The position numbers and the translations under genes were made by a program. DNA of 36,478 nucleotides from assembly GCA_021818955.1 (NCBI GenBank), contig JAKASR010000031.1:1-36478 (forward strand), given 5' to 3'. This DNA is from Acidobacteriota bacterium. GTDB taxonomy: Bacteria > Acidobacteriota > Terriglobia > Terriglobales > SCQP01. The notes below the pieces were generated by a model, which was given only the letters and a program-made list of their open reading frames with translations, did no database searches and had not been told where the DNA came from. This document shows, in pieces, positions 24,293 through 32,655 of the stretch (positions are counted from its first letter, which is position 1; each line of letters opens with the position of its first letter).

Positions 24293-25321
24293 TTAACCGC
24301 CGGCTGAGATGGGAGCTTCCAGCGGGGCTTCGCGCAAATGGCGGGCGGCATCTTCGGGCAGCACCGGGTTGATATAGAAGCCGCTGCCCCATTCAAAGCC
24401 GGCCACGCGCACCAGCCGCGGCATGTATTCCAGATGCCAGTGATAAAACTCCTGCGCGTTTTCCTGCAGCGGCGCGCTCAGCAGGACCAGATTGTAAGCG
24501 GGGTGATCGAGCACGGCGTCGGTTCTGGCCAGCATGCCTTTCATGGCCTTGGCCAGATTTTCATAGACGCGGCTGGAGGAGTGCTCGAAAAAGCTCTCAT
24601 GCCGGCGCGGCAGAATCCAGGTTTCGAAAGGGAAGCGCGGGGCGTAGGGCGACAGCGTCACGGTATCTTCGTTTTCATCGATGATCCGGGTGCGCGACTC
24701 CAGTTCCTGGCGGATGATATCGCAATAGATGCAGCGTTCCTTATATTGAAAATACTGACGGGCGCCGTCGGTTTCCTCGCGTGCGCGCTTAGGCACAATG
24801 GGCAGGGCGATCAGTTGCGAATGGGTGTGCTCGAGCGAGGCGCCGGCCGCCTCGCCATGATTTTTGAAGATCAGGATATAGCGAAAGCGGGTGTCTTTGC
24901 GCAGATCGAGCATGCGGTCGCGAAAGGCCCAGAGCACGTCTTCAATGCGTTTTTCCGGCAGTTCGGCCATGGTTTTTTGGTGCTCGGGGGTCTCGATAAT
25001 GACCTCATGAGCGCCGATGCCGTTCATTTTGTCGAAGACGCCCTCGCCCTGGCGGTTGAGGTCGCCTTCGATGCCGAGCGCGGGAAATTTATTGGGCACG
25101 ACGCGCACCGACCAGCCGGAAGAGTTGGGGCCATCGCCATTGGAGCGGTAGGCGAGAATTTCCGGCGGGGTTTTGGCTTCATTGCCGTAACAGAAGGGGC
25201 AGCCGGCGCCGTTGCCGCGGGGCTGGCTGGCGAAAGCATGAAAATCATTGGGCCGCATGGAGCGCGCAGTGGAAATAATCACCCAACGGCCGGTAATGGG
25301 ATCTTTGCGAAGTTCAGGCAT
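24293..25321 (-). CDS. galT: Galactose-1-phosphate uridylyltransferase
   Basis: A 342-residue enzyme. It exchanges UMP between UDP-glucose and galactose-1-phosphate in the Leloir pathway in the cytoplasm. The histidine-triad motif LEHTHSQLIA contains His165-Thr-His167-Ser-Gln169, where His167 is the expected covalent UMP nucleophile. CPFC (41-44) and the GAHEV histidine fit the zinc site of the E. coli-type enzyme. N-terminal MPELRKDPITGRWVIIS and the segment RVVPNKFPAL are classic. It starts 12 bases after the stop of the yraN-like gene on the same strand, so the two are probably one transcript. Together with the galactosidase-like GH36 gene elsewhere in the window it points to galactose use; galK and galE are not in view. 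Confidence 0.92.
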   Translation of the reverse strand: MPELRKDPITGRWVIISTARSMRPNDFHAFASQPRGNGAGCPFCYGNEAKTPPEILAYRSNGDGPNSSGWSVRVVPNKFPALGIEGDLNRQGEGVFDKMNGIGAHEVIIETPEHQKTMAELPEKRIEDVLWAFRDRMLDLRKDTRFRYILIFKNHGEAAGASLEHTHSQLIALPIVPKRAREETDGARQYFQYKERCIYCDIIRQELESRTRIIDENEDTVTLSPYAPRFPFETWILPRRHESFFEHSSSRVYENLAKAMKGMLARTDAVLDHPAYNLVLLSAPLQENAQEFYHWHLEYMPRLVRVAGFEWGSGFYINPVLPEDAARHLREAPLEAPISAGG

Positions 25322-25333
25322 GATGGAGAGGAT

Positions 25334-25825
25334 TCACTCCGACCGGCGCCCGTTCAACGGGTCGCGGGCATGGCGAAAAGCGTCGCGGTGCAACTCCATG
25401 CGGGGCGCCTCGCCCCGCGGCGCATGGATTGCCAACACGTCAAAGCGGTAACGTTCCGCCCGGCGTTGGCGCGCATAGGCGCTGCCCAAGCGAAGCAGAT
25501 GGCGGCGCTTGTCGCTATCCACCGCCTGTTCCGCGGGCCAGGGACTGGCCGTGGTACGGGTCTTGACTTCGATAAAAACCAGCTCGCCACCCTCCCAGGC
25601 GATCAGATCGATCTCCTCGCGCCAGGGTGGACGGCGATAATTCCGCGCTTCGATTGTATACCCGTGCTCACGTAAGAACCAATAGGCTAAAACCTCGCCC
25701 GCCTCTCCGGTTAGATGCGCTTCCGGCTTGGGGTATTTCCCCCAGAGCAGGCGAGCGATGCGGCGTGTACCATTCCGGAACTTTTGTATCCAATGCCTGC
25801 TCGCGCGATTCTGGTTCGCCTTCAT
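25334..25825 (-). CDS. YraN/UPF0102-family putative nuclease
   Basis: A 163-residue protein. ATG 25825 is chosen over a TTG at 25849. The central region carries the marks of the UPF0102 family: GEAGEVLAYWFLREHGY, RNYRRPPWREEIDLIAWEGGELVFIEVKTR. The pattern E...EIDLI...FIEVK is the restriction-endonuclease-fold active site (Glu/Asp-Glu-x-Lys), so nuclease activity is likely, although the cellular role of this widespread family is not settled. The N-terminal 30 residues are basic and probably extra. It is the first gene of a likely two-gene unit with galT. Confidence 0.85.
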   Translation of the reverse strand: MKANQNRASRHWIQKFRNGTRRIARLLWGKYPKPEAHLTGEAGEVLAYWFLREHGYTIEARNYRRPPWREEIDLIAWEGGELVFIEVKTRTTASPWPAEQAVDSDKRRHLLRLGSAYARQRRAERYRFDVLAIHAPRGEAPRMELHRDAFRHARDPLNGRRSE

Positions 25826-25910
25826 ACCCACGCCCGAAGCCAGCGACAAGCTATCATCCCGCTAGAGGGCGCAAGGCGCAAGCCGGGGCAAAACGCATAC
25901 ACTGGATATA

Positions 25911-26588
25911 ATGACGAAGCGATTGCGCAAAGGGCTCCTACCGGCTGTGCTGGGGTTGGGGCTGGGGTTAATGGCCAAGCCGCCGGCACAACCGGCGCCG
26001 CTGCCGGTGAGGCGGCTAGCGGACATTCTCGACGGGCGTTTTAATTCGCTGGCCACGCTTTCAGCGGACTTTACCGAAATCTATACCGCTCCCGGCGAGC
26101 ACCGGGTGGAAAGCGGGCATTTATGGCTGCACCGGCCGGGGCGAATGCGATGGGATTATCAAAAACCACAGCGCAAGCTTTTCCTGATCAGCCGCCATAG
26201 CGCCTGGCTCTATCTTTATGGCGAACGCACGGCGCAGCGCACGCCGCTGAAAACGAGCCAGGACCTGCGCACGCCGCTGCGGTTCCTGCTGGGCCATACC
26301 CACCTCAAGCGCGAACTCGAAGGCCTGAGCTATGGCGGCTTGAACCCGCTGCGTTCCGGCGACTGGGTGCTGCGCGGGCGTCCGCGCGACATGGGCGGCT
26401 TGTACCGGGAAGTGATTTTGGAAATCTCGCCCGCCTATAATATCCGCCGGCTAGTGATGCGCCAGGTGAACGGATCGCAAGTGGACCTGCGTTTCCGCCA
26501 AATCGAAGCCAATCACCGCCTCCCCAAAGGGTGGTTTCATTTTCGTCCGCCCGCCGGAGTGAAGGTCGTTCCCGGGCCGGTGCAATGA
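25911..26588 (+). CDS. LolA-like outer-membrane lipoprotein carrier protein
   Basis: A 225-residue protein with an N-terminal signal sequence (KRLRKGLLPAVLGLGLGLMA, about 1-28) followed by a LolA-type unclosed beta-barrel pattern: LADILDGRFNSLATLSADFTEIYT, HLWLHRPGRMRWDYQKPQRKLFLIS and the late DLRFRQIEANHRLPKGWFHFRPPAGVKVV strand. LolA proteins carry outer-membrane lipoproteins across the periplasm. The typical ending FxxPxGVxVV is present. The ATG overlaps a TATAAT-like hexamer (25907-25912), so that hexamer is unlikely to be this gene's -10 unless the start lies further in; I keep this start because of the signal peptide. It is divergent from the yraN-like gene. Confidence 0.8.
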   Translation: MTKRLRKGLLPAVLGLGLGLMAKPPAQPAPLPVRRLADILDGRFNSLATLSADFTEIYTAPGEHRVESGHLWLHRPGRMRWDYQKPQRKLFLISRHSAWLYLYGERTAQRTPLKTSQDLRTPLRFLLGHTHLKRELEGLSYGGLNPLRSGDWVLRGRPRDMGGLYREVILEISPAYNIRRLVMRQVNGSQVDLRFRQIEANHRLPKGWFHFRPPAGVKVVPGPVQ

Positions 26589-26900
26589 GCCGCCGCCGGT
26601 TCCCGGCTTCCAGTTCCCAGCGAGCGGTACAGAAAAATTTTAAATTCCGGTTCGTGACCAGCGGGCGATTCATTTCTTGCCCGGTTATCAATCTCCACCG
26701 GTTTGCTCATCACTTCTAAATCCAAGTTATCACTGCGAAAACGGGTAAAGAAATACCGCAAACCGGGTAAAAGGCGGTAAGAGCCAGCAAGAAAGCGGCA
26801 CAACCCGCTTACATTAGATACAACCATAAGTTAATGATTATCAGCAATTTAGGCGCCGCCGCCGCGGGCCTGATCCAAGGCAAAAAACGGGGAATTTTGA

Positions 26901-26929
26901 TTGACTGGCCGGATTGCTTAGGCTAGGAT
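26901..26929 (+). promoter_or_regulatory. Sigma-70-type promoter for the GloVer-repeat gene
   Basis: TTGACT (26901-26906) and TAGGAT (26924-26929) are separated by exactly 17 bases. Transcription would start near 26936, giving a leader of about 66 bases to ATG 27002. The rest of the 413-base gap (26589-26900) shows no gene; a weak Fur-like palindrome ATGATTATCA lies near 26834. Confidence 0.6.
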
Positions 26930-26947
26930 CATCGCAATAAGTGGGGA

Positions 26948-26967
26948 TGACTCGACACAACGAGTCA
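26948..26967 (+). other. 5'-leader hairpin of the GloVer-repeat gene
   Basis: TGACTCG (26948-26954) pairs with CGAGTCA (26961-26967) around a 6-nt ACACAA loop, about 12 bases after the predicted transcription start. A 5'-end hairpin like this could protect the transcript or be an operator. The ribosome site GGAGG (26992-26996) stays free. Confidence 0.5.
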
Positions 26968-27001
26968 CCATTGGGAGTTGCGTACTACTTTGGAGGTCAA
27001 C

Positions 27002-29119
27002 ATGAGCCGAAGGTATCGCGTCTTATGCGTTATCACCGCGCTGGCGGCGCTGGGCTGGCTTGCTCCCGGGGCACAAGCGCAAAGCTTTAACGAAGTCATC
27101 CGCAGCACGTTTCAAAACGGCGGATCCTACGCCTTTGGCGGCGTGGCGGAAGATGCGCAGGGAAACCTGTACGGCGCCACCTATACCGGCGCGGGCGCGG
27201 CCAGCTATGGCCTGGTGTATAAGCTGACGCCGGCGGGCCAGGAAACCGTTTTGCACACATTTCAGGATGCGGATGGCGCCAACCCCTTTGGCCGTCCGCT
27301 GCTGGATGCGGCCGGCAACCTGTATGGCACCACGCTTTACGGCGGGGCCTATGGTTATGGGGGCGTGTATAAAATCAGCGCGGCCGGCGCATTTACGCTG
27401 CTGCACAGTTTTAATGACAGTTCCAGCGATGGCGCCTGGCCGCATGGCCAAGTCGTCATCGATGCCGCCGGCGATTTGTACGGCACCACTTTCGGCGGAG
27501 GCCTTTATGGCCGCGGGGCGGTATATGAGTTAGCGCTCAACACCGACGGCAGTTACACCGAAAAGCTGTTGCACAGTTTCAATGGCAGCGACGGCCAGAG
27601 TCCGGATGGGGGGCTGGCGCCGGACGCGCAGGGGAATCTGTACGGCACGACCTATGGCGGAGGCGCCAGCGGCCGGGGAACGGTCTTCAAGCTGGATACG
27701 AGCGGCAATGAAACCGTGCTGTATTCATTTACCGGCGGCAACGACGGAGGCTCGCCCGCAGCCGGGCTGGCGACGGATGCCCAGGGCGACCTGTTCGGCA
27801 CGACGCACATGGGCGGAACCAATGACGCCGGCACGGTTTTCGAGCTGGCCAATAACAATGGCACCTACACCGCAACCGTGTTGCACAGTTTCAGCAATAC
27901 CAATGGCGACGGCGGTTATCCGCAATCGCGGCCGCTGCTGGATGGCAACGGCAATGTTTATGTCACCACCGCCAATGGCGGCGCCAGCGGATATGGCACG
28001 GTTTTCGAGCTGGCCTACAGCAATGGCGGCTATTCAGCAATAGTTTTAAACAGCTTTAGCAACAGCAACGGCGACGGCGCCATGCCGCTTGCCGGATTGA
28101 TTATGGATAGTTCGGGAACGCTCTACGGCACCACCGCTTACGGCGGCGGCCCGGCCAACCAGGGCACCGTGTTCCTGCTCACCACCGCGACCAACGTGGC
28201 CACCACGACCCGCATCAGCGCCACACCCAACCCCGCCACCGCGGGCGACAGCGTGACCCTATCCGCCGTGGTGTCGAGCGCGATCGGGTTGCCATCGGGC
28301 ACAGTCACCCTGATGAACGGCTCGACGCCATTGGGGACCGAGCCGCTGGTTTCCGGCCAGGCCACGCTCGCGATCGAGGATGCCGATACGCTGGGCATCG
28401 GCAGTTTCAGCTTGAGCGCGCAATATACGCCGGCATCGGCGGTATTTGCCGGCAGCAACGCCGTTTTTAGCGAAACCGTCGAAGAGGCCGGCGCCGCGCT
28501 CACCAACTCCAGCAACACGTTCAACGGCAATCAGAACTTCAACGGAAACCTCATCGTCGCGCCGGGCTTTAAGCTTTTCGGCGACGGCTCCGGCTTGACC
28601 GGCATTGTGGCGCAAACCGCAAATTACGCCAACACCGCGGGCTCGGCCAACCTGGCGGCTAATGCCAGCGAACTCGATGGCGTCAGCGGCACCGACTTCG
28701 CCCGGCTGGATCTGGATAACAGCTTCCAAGGCAATCAAGCCATTGCGGGCAACGTGACGGTGAACGGCGGGGTCGCGGGAGGTTATTTCAGCACCAGCGG
28801 TTCGACCAGCACCGGCTCGTTAACCATCGGCGGCGGCACCGCCATAACGGGACACTTCTCGATTCTGGTCAACCCGAACTACCCGGCGTTAACGGCGGGA
28901 ACCTGCGCCGCGGCGAATTTTACGCTGAATGGCGCCGCCGACGGCGACACGCTGGCCTTGGGCGTGCCCAACGAGCGCATGCTGGGCGGAGGGAGCATTT
29001 ATTACATCGCCTGGGTGAGCGCCAGCAATACGATCACGGTCAAAGCCTGTAATGTGAGCAAGCTGCCGCAAAAGACCCCGGGTAGCGGCGCCATCCGGGT
29101 AGATTTGTGGAAGCATTAA
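27002..29119 (+). CDS. Secreted GloVer tandem-repeat protein with Ig-like domain and structured C-terminal tail
   Basis: A 705-residue exported protein. ATG 27002 is chosen because GGAGG stands 5 bases before it and a signal peptide follows (RRYRVLCVITALAALGWLA, cleavage near AQAQ). Residues about 35-395 consist of about eight repeats of the form GNLYGTTYGGGxxxxGTVFKL...VLYSF, the GloVer tandem repeat common in Acidobacteriota and Verrucomicrobia, probably folding as beta-propeller-like blades. Residues about 400-496 are a bacterial Ig-like domain (ATPNPATAGDSVTLSAVV). The final 200 residues (NTFNGNQNFNGN, GDGSGLTGI, ANTAGSANLA) look like the repetitive tail of phage-fibre or autotransporter-like proteins. 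A surface or secreted role in adhesion is likely; no enzyme signature is seen. The stop is followed immediately by the repeated RNA element. Confidence 0.75.
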   Translation: MSRRYRVLCVITALAALGWLAPGAQAQSFNEVIRSTFQNGGSYAFGGVAEDAQGNLYGATYTGAGAASYGLVYKLTPAGQETVLHTFQDADGANPFGRPLLDAAGNLYGTTLYGGAYGYGGVYKISAAGAFTLLHSFNDSSSDGAWPHGQVVIDAAGDLYGTTFGGGLYGRGAVYELALNTDGSYTEKLLHSFNGSDGQSPDGGLAPDAQGNLYGTTYGGGASGRGTVFKLDTSGNETVLYSFTGGNDGGSPAAGLATDAQGDLFGTTHMGGTNDAGTVFELANNNGTYTATVLHSFSNTNGDGGYPQSRPLLDGNGNVYVTTANGGASGYGTVFELAYSNGGYSAIVLNSFSNSNGDGAMPLAGLIMDSSGTLYGTTAYGGGPANQGTVFLLTTATNVATTTRISATPNPATAGDSVTLSAVVSSAIGLPSGTVTLMNGSTPLGTEPLVSGQATLAIEDADTLGIGSFSLSAQYTPASAVFAGSNAVFSETVEEAGAALTNSSNTFNGNQNFNGNLIVAPGFKLFGDGSGLTGIVAQTANYANTAGSANLAANASELDGVSGTDFARLDLDNSFQGNQAIAGNVTVNGGVAGGYFSTSGSTSTGSLTIGGGTAITGHFSILVNPNYPALTAGTCAAANFTLNGAADGDTLALGVPNERMLGGGSIYYIAWVSASNTITVKACNVSKLPQKTPGSGAIRVDLWKH

Positions 29120-29305
29120 GCGGCTCGGCCGCTTTTACTTTTAGGCGCTGACGCTTTCGCAAAGGTCCGGCCGAAACCGGACGCATTGCGAATACTCATG
29201 GCGGCCGAAAATTTATTGTCGTTAATAGGCGCGGGACCTAATAGGAACCCCGCGCTTCGGCCTGCGATTTCAGACGAATACTTCTGTCCGACTCGACCGT
29301 TAACG
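29119..29305 (+). ncRNA. 187-nt conserved structured repeat, copy B (possible riboswitch-like RNA upstream of the pilus operon)
   Basis: Second copy of the element at 21530-21716. The first hairpin (AGCGGC-TCG-GCCGCT, then TTTACTTTT) begins inside the TAA of the preceding gene and could serve as its terminator. The GEMM-like first junction and the TTAACG-closed second junction are kept. Differences fall mainly in loops, but three weaken stems (CGAAAG to CGAAAA, TCGGAC to TCAGAC, GGCCG to GACCG), so this copy may be drifting. It lies about 495 bases upstream of the pilus/secretion operon on the same strand. Confidence 0.5.
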
Positions 29306-29325
29306 CTTAAGGTTGAATGCCAACA

Positions 29326-29378
29326 GCTGGAGGCTGCAAGCGGAAGATTTGAAAAGCGATCAGCCGCCAGCCTCCAGC
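29326..29378. repeat. Inverted repeat in the long leader before the pilus operon
   Basis: GCTGGAGGCTG (29326-29336) and CAGCCTCCAGC (29368-29378) are perfect 11-base inverted repeats with a 31-base loop. There is no T-run after them. The remainder of 29306-29799 (about 490 bases) has no credible gene. Confidence 0.5.
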
Positions 29379-29552
29379 CGCGGCAAAGTCCAGAGCATTC
29401 GCCAGAGCCTTCAGGGCTTGCAGACCGCATGCCCGCGCCGGTTGAGCGGCGGCAAGCGGGCCGGCGCCGTAAAGGGCGCGTTGGCGGCTAACCTTATAAC
29501 TATTACTATATGCAGGCCAAACCCGGCGCCCGCCAGGGCGGAAATTCCGGTC

Positions 29553-29580
29553 TTCGCAGGCCTGCCAAGCATGATAAAAT
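29553..29580 (+). promoter_or_regulatory. Possible promoter for the pilus/secretion operon
   Basis: TTCGCA (29553-29558) and TAAAAT (29575-29580) are 16 bases apart. The -10 is good and the -35 weak. Transcription would start near 29587, giving a leader of about 210 bases to ATG 29800. If this is the main promoter, repeat copy B is upstream of it and not part of the mRNA. Confidence 0.3.
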
Positions 29581-29799
29581 CAGTTCCAGCTTACGTTCGG
29601 TCAGGGGTCGCCAGATTATTGCAGCACAAGGGTTTGTACTTTTAGTTGGAGAGTAGTCGCACCCGGATAATCAATCGCCACAGAATTCACACAGTCCGGC
29701 GTGGCCGATACGGATTATGATCCAATAGGCCATATAGGGCCACTGTCAGGCTGGTAAGGCGCATAGCCCCATCCAGTCTTCATACCGCCGCTTCCCATC

Positions 29800-31017
29800 A
29801 TGCCGCAGTTTTTAATCAAAGCCACCGACGAACAGGGCCGGGCACTGAATCAAGTCGAACAAGGCACCAGCGCGCAAGAAGTCCGCGAGCGGCTGCGCCA
29901 GCAGGGCTATTGGGTGTACGCGGTGCGCCCGCAACAGGCCTGGGCGGAGCGCTGGCGGGAGCGCAAGCGGCAATTGCCCTCGACCCAACTACTGCTTTTC
30001 ACGCAACAATTTATGACCCTGGTGAAGGCGGGGTTGCCGATTCCGCGGGCGCTGGAACTGCTGGAAAGCCGGGCGCGCGACCCACGGCTGCGGAATCTAT
30101 TGCAGGATGCGCGCATGCGGGTCAAGGCCGGCGAACAATTGTCCGACGCTTTCGCGCATCAGCCGGGAATTCCACCCATCTACACGACCACCCTGCTGGC
30201 GGGCGAGCGCAGCGGCAACCTGCCGGAAGTGCTGGGCCGCTTTGTGCAGTATCAGCGGCTGGCGCTGTCGGTGAGGCGCAAGCTGATCAGCTCGCTGATT
30301 TATCCGGCGGTGCTGCTGGTGCTGGTGGTGTTCGTCTTGAGTTTCCTGGTGACCTATGTGGTGCCGCGATTCGGGCAATTGTACGACACGCTGGGGGCGA
30401 AGCTGCCGACGCTGACCCTGGTGATGCTGGGGATAGGGAACTTCGCGCGGCATTACCTGGCGCTGGCGGTGCTGGGGGTGATTGCGCTGGCGGCCGTATT
30501 GATGCTGGCCGTGCGCTCGACGGAGTTGCGGCAACGGCTGGATTACTGGCTGCTGCGCCTGCCGCTGGCCGGCGAGATGTGGTGGAAATATCAGATTGCG
30601 GTGCTCAGCCGCACGCTGGCGACCCTGCTGGAGAGCGGCATTCCGGTGATGAGCGCGATTGAGACGGCGGGCAACGCGATTCAGAGCCGGCATTTACGCG
30701 AGCGCTGGCGGCGGATGCTGATCGCGGTGCGGGAAGGCAAGCCACTGGCGGAGAGCATGACGAAGCAGCAACTGGCGCCGCCTCTGGCGGTGGAGATGGT
30801 GGACGTGGGCGAGCAGACCGGGGCGCTGCCGCAAATGCTTTCCAGCCTGGCGGAATTTTACGACGAGGACCTGAACATGGCGCTGGCGGCGATTTTATCG
30901 CTGATCGAGCCCATCATTCTGCTGGTGGTGGGTTCGCTGGTGGCGCTGGTGCTGATTGCGCTCTATTTGCCGATTTTCTCGCTAGGATCCAGCACGATGC
31001 TCGGCGGAGGACACTGA
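29800..31017 (+). CDS. pilC: Type IV pilus/type II secretion inner-membrane platform protein (PilC/GspF)
   Basis: A 405-residue protein with two GspF domains. MPQFLIKATDEQGR and the QxxTLVKAGLPIPRALELL, GERSGNLPEVLGRF and the second-domain FxRTLATLLESGIPVMSAI and GEQTGALPQML segments are typical. Three membrane segments are visible (about 165-190, 214-237 and 372-398). It forms the inner-membrane platform on which the assembly ATPase works. No clear ribosome site precedes the ATG. The next gene starts within the stop codon (TGATGG), so translation is coupled. Whether the machine is a type IV pilus or type II secretion cannot be decided from this gene alone; the pilM-N-O-like genes downstream favour the pilus type. 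Confidence 0.88.
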   Translation: MPQFLIKATDEQGRALNQVEQGTSAQEVRERLRQQGYWVYAVRPQQAWAERWRERKRQLPSTQLLLFTQQFMTLVKAGLPIPRALELLESRARDPRLRNLLQDARMRVKAGEQLSDAFAHQPGIPPIYTTTLLAGERSGNLPEVLGRFVQYQRLALSVRRKLISSLIYPAVLLVLVVFVLSFLVTYVVPRFGQLYDTLGAKLPTLTLVMLGIGNFARHYLALAVLGVIALAAVLMLAVRSTELRQRLDYWLLRLPLAGEMWWKYQIAVLSRTLATLLESGIPVMSAIETAGNAIQSRHLRERWRRMLIAVREGKPLAESMTKQQLAPPLAVEMVDVGEQTGALPQMLSSLAEFYDEDLNMALAAILSLIEPIILLVVGSLVALVLIALYLPIFSLGSSTMLGGGH

Positions 31018-32648
31018 TGGCGACGACCGAGATCCGGGCCGCCGCGCAGCCGGCGGGCGAAGAAGAAGTCAAGGCGCGCGAAATCGCCGCGCGTTATCAC
31101 GCCCCGTTTGTGGACCTGCGCGACGTCCGCATCGACCACGAGCTGTTCCGCACGATTCCAGTGGAGCTGATGTTCCGCTACCATTTCGTGCCGCTGACGG
31201 GCAACGAGCGCAGCCTGACGGTGGCCTGCGCCGATCCCAGCCGGCTGCTGGCCATGGATGAGGCGGGGCTGCTGCTCCAGCGCAAGCTGGTGTTGCGGGT
31301 GGCGACGCCGGGCCAGATTGCGGACCTGCTGAAGAAGACGGAACAGTCGCAGCGGGTGCTGGAGCAGGCGACGGAAGGCTTCACCCTGGACGTCATTATC
31401 GGGGAAGAGGAAAACCCGGACGAGACGATTTCGATCGAGCGGCTGACCGGCGACGCCGATATCTCGCCCATCATCAAGCTGGTGGATACGACCATCTTCA
31501 CCGCGCTGGAGCGGCGGGCGAGCGACATCCATATCGAGACGCAGGAAGGCGAAGTCGCGGTGAAGTATCGCATTGACGGGGTGCTGCACCCGGCCATGGC
31601 GCCGCTGGCGCGGGAATTTCACGCGCCCATCATCTCGCGCATCAAGGTGATGAGCGAATTGGATATTTCCGAGCGGCGGGTGCCGCAGGACGGGCGCTTC
31701 CGGGTGCGCTACAAGGGGCGGGCGATCGATTTCCGGGTCTCGATCATGCCCAGCATTCACGGCGAAGACGCGGTGCTGCGCGTGCTCGACAAGGAAGCGA
31801 TGAGCGAGAAGTTCCAGCGGCTGACGCTGGACGTGGTCGGTTTCGACGAGGCGGCGCTGACCCGGCTGCGGCGCTATATCCGCGAACCCTACGGCATGCT
31901 GCTGGTGACCGGGCCGACCGGCAGCGGCAAAACCACCACGCTGTACGCGGCGCTGAACGAGATCCGCAGCGAGGAAGACAAAATCATCACCATCGAAGAC
32001 CCGGTGGAATATCAACTGCGGGGCGTGACGCAGATTCCGGTAAACGAGAAAAAAGGGCTGACCTTCGCGCGCGGGCTGCGCTCGATTCTGCGCCACGATC
32101 CGGACAAGATCATGGTGGGCGAAATACGCGACACCGAGACGGCGCAGATCGCCATCAACGCGGCGCTCACCGGGCATCTGGTGTTCACAACCGTGCACGC
32201 CAACAACGTGGTGGACGTGATCGGGCGCTTTTTGAACATGGGGGTGGAGCCCTATAACTTCGTGTCGTCGCTGAACTGCATACTGGCGCAACGCCTGGTG
32301 CGGTTGATCTGCCCATCGTGCCGGCGGCCGCGAAAATACCCGCGCGAGCTGCTGGAGGCGTCAGGGCTGAATGGCGACTGGCTGGACCTGGATTATTACG
32401 AAGGCGACGGCTGCCTGGACTGCTCGGGGACGGGCTTCCGGGGGCGGACGGCGATTCAGGAATTGCTGGAAATGACCGACACGGTGCGGGAGATGATACT
32501 GGACAAGCGGCCCAGCTCGGAAATCCGCCGCATGGCGCGGCAGGAAGGCATGCGTTTTTTACGCGAGTCGGCGCTGGACAAGGTACGCGCCGGAGTGACC
32601 ACGTTGCGCGAAATCAACAAGGTCACCTTTATCGAGCTGACACGGTGA
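31017..32648 (+). CDS. Type IV pilus/type II secretion assembly ATPase (PilB/GspE)
   Basis: A 543-residue hexameric ATPase. GGAGG lies 6 bases before ATG 31017. The N-terminal domain is followed by the catalytic core: the segment DIHIETQEGEVAVKYRIDG, Walker A GPTGSGKTTTLYAAL with Lys305, the Asp box IITIEDPVEYQLRGVTQIPVN, Walker B IMVGEIRDTETAQIA and the His box TGHLVFTTVHANN. A CxxC...CxxC zinc element (CPSC ... CLDC) sits in the C-terminal part, as in GspE/PilB. It powers subunit addition from the cytoplasmic face of the PilC/GspF platform. The element ending RGRTAIQELLEM is also conserved. Confidence 0.92.
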   Translation: MATTEIRAAAQPAGEEEVKAREIAARYHAPFVDLRDVRIDHELFRTIPVELMFRYHFVPLTGNERSLTVACADPSRLLAMDEAGLLLQRKLVLRVATPGQIADLLKKTEQSQRVLEQATEGFTLDVIIGEEENPDETISIERLTGDADISPIIKLVDTTIFTALERRASDIHIETQEGEVAVKYRIDGVLHPAMAPLAREFHAPIISRIKVMSELDISERRVPQDGRFRVRYKGRAIDFRVSIMPSIHGEDAVLRVLDKEAMSEKFQRLTLDVVGFDEAALTRLRRYIREPYGMLLVTGPTGSGKTTTLYAALNEIRSEEDKIITIEDPVEYQLRGVTQIPVNEKKGLTFARGLRSILRHDPDKIMVGEIRDTETAQIAINAALTGHLVFTTVHANNVVDVIGRFLNMGVEPYNFVSSLNCILAQRLVRLICPSCRRPRKYPRELLEASGLNGDWLDLDYYEGDGCLDCSGTGFRGRTAIQELLEMTDTVREMILDKRPSSEIRRMARQEGMRFLRESALDKVRAGVTTLREINKVTFIELTR

Positions 32649-32655
32649 GCGGGAG

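Noticed and set aside
25907-25912. TATAAT hexamer as promoter -10 of the LolA-like gene
   Set aside because: It overlaps the start codon, so a transcript from it would lack the first codons.
26834-26843. Fur-box-like palindrome ATGATTATCA
   Set aside because: Only about half of a Fur box is present and no iron-related gene is nearby.
30963-32291. Minus-strand 442-codon frame
   Set aside because: Antisense to the assembly ATPase, whose Walker motifs are intact; His/Arg-rich shadow.
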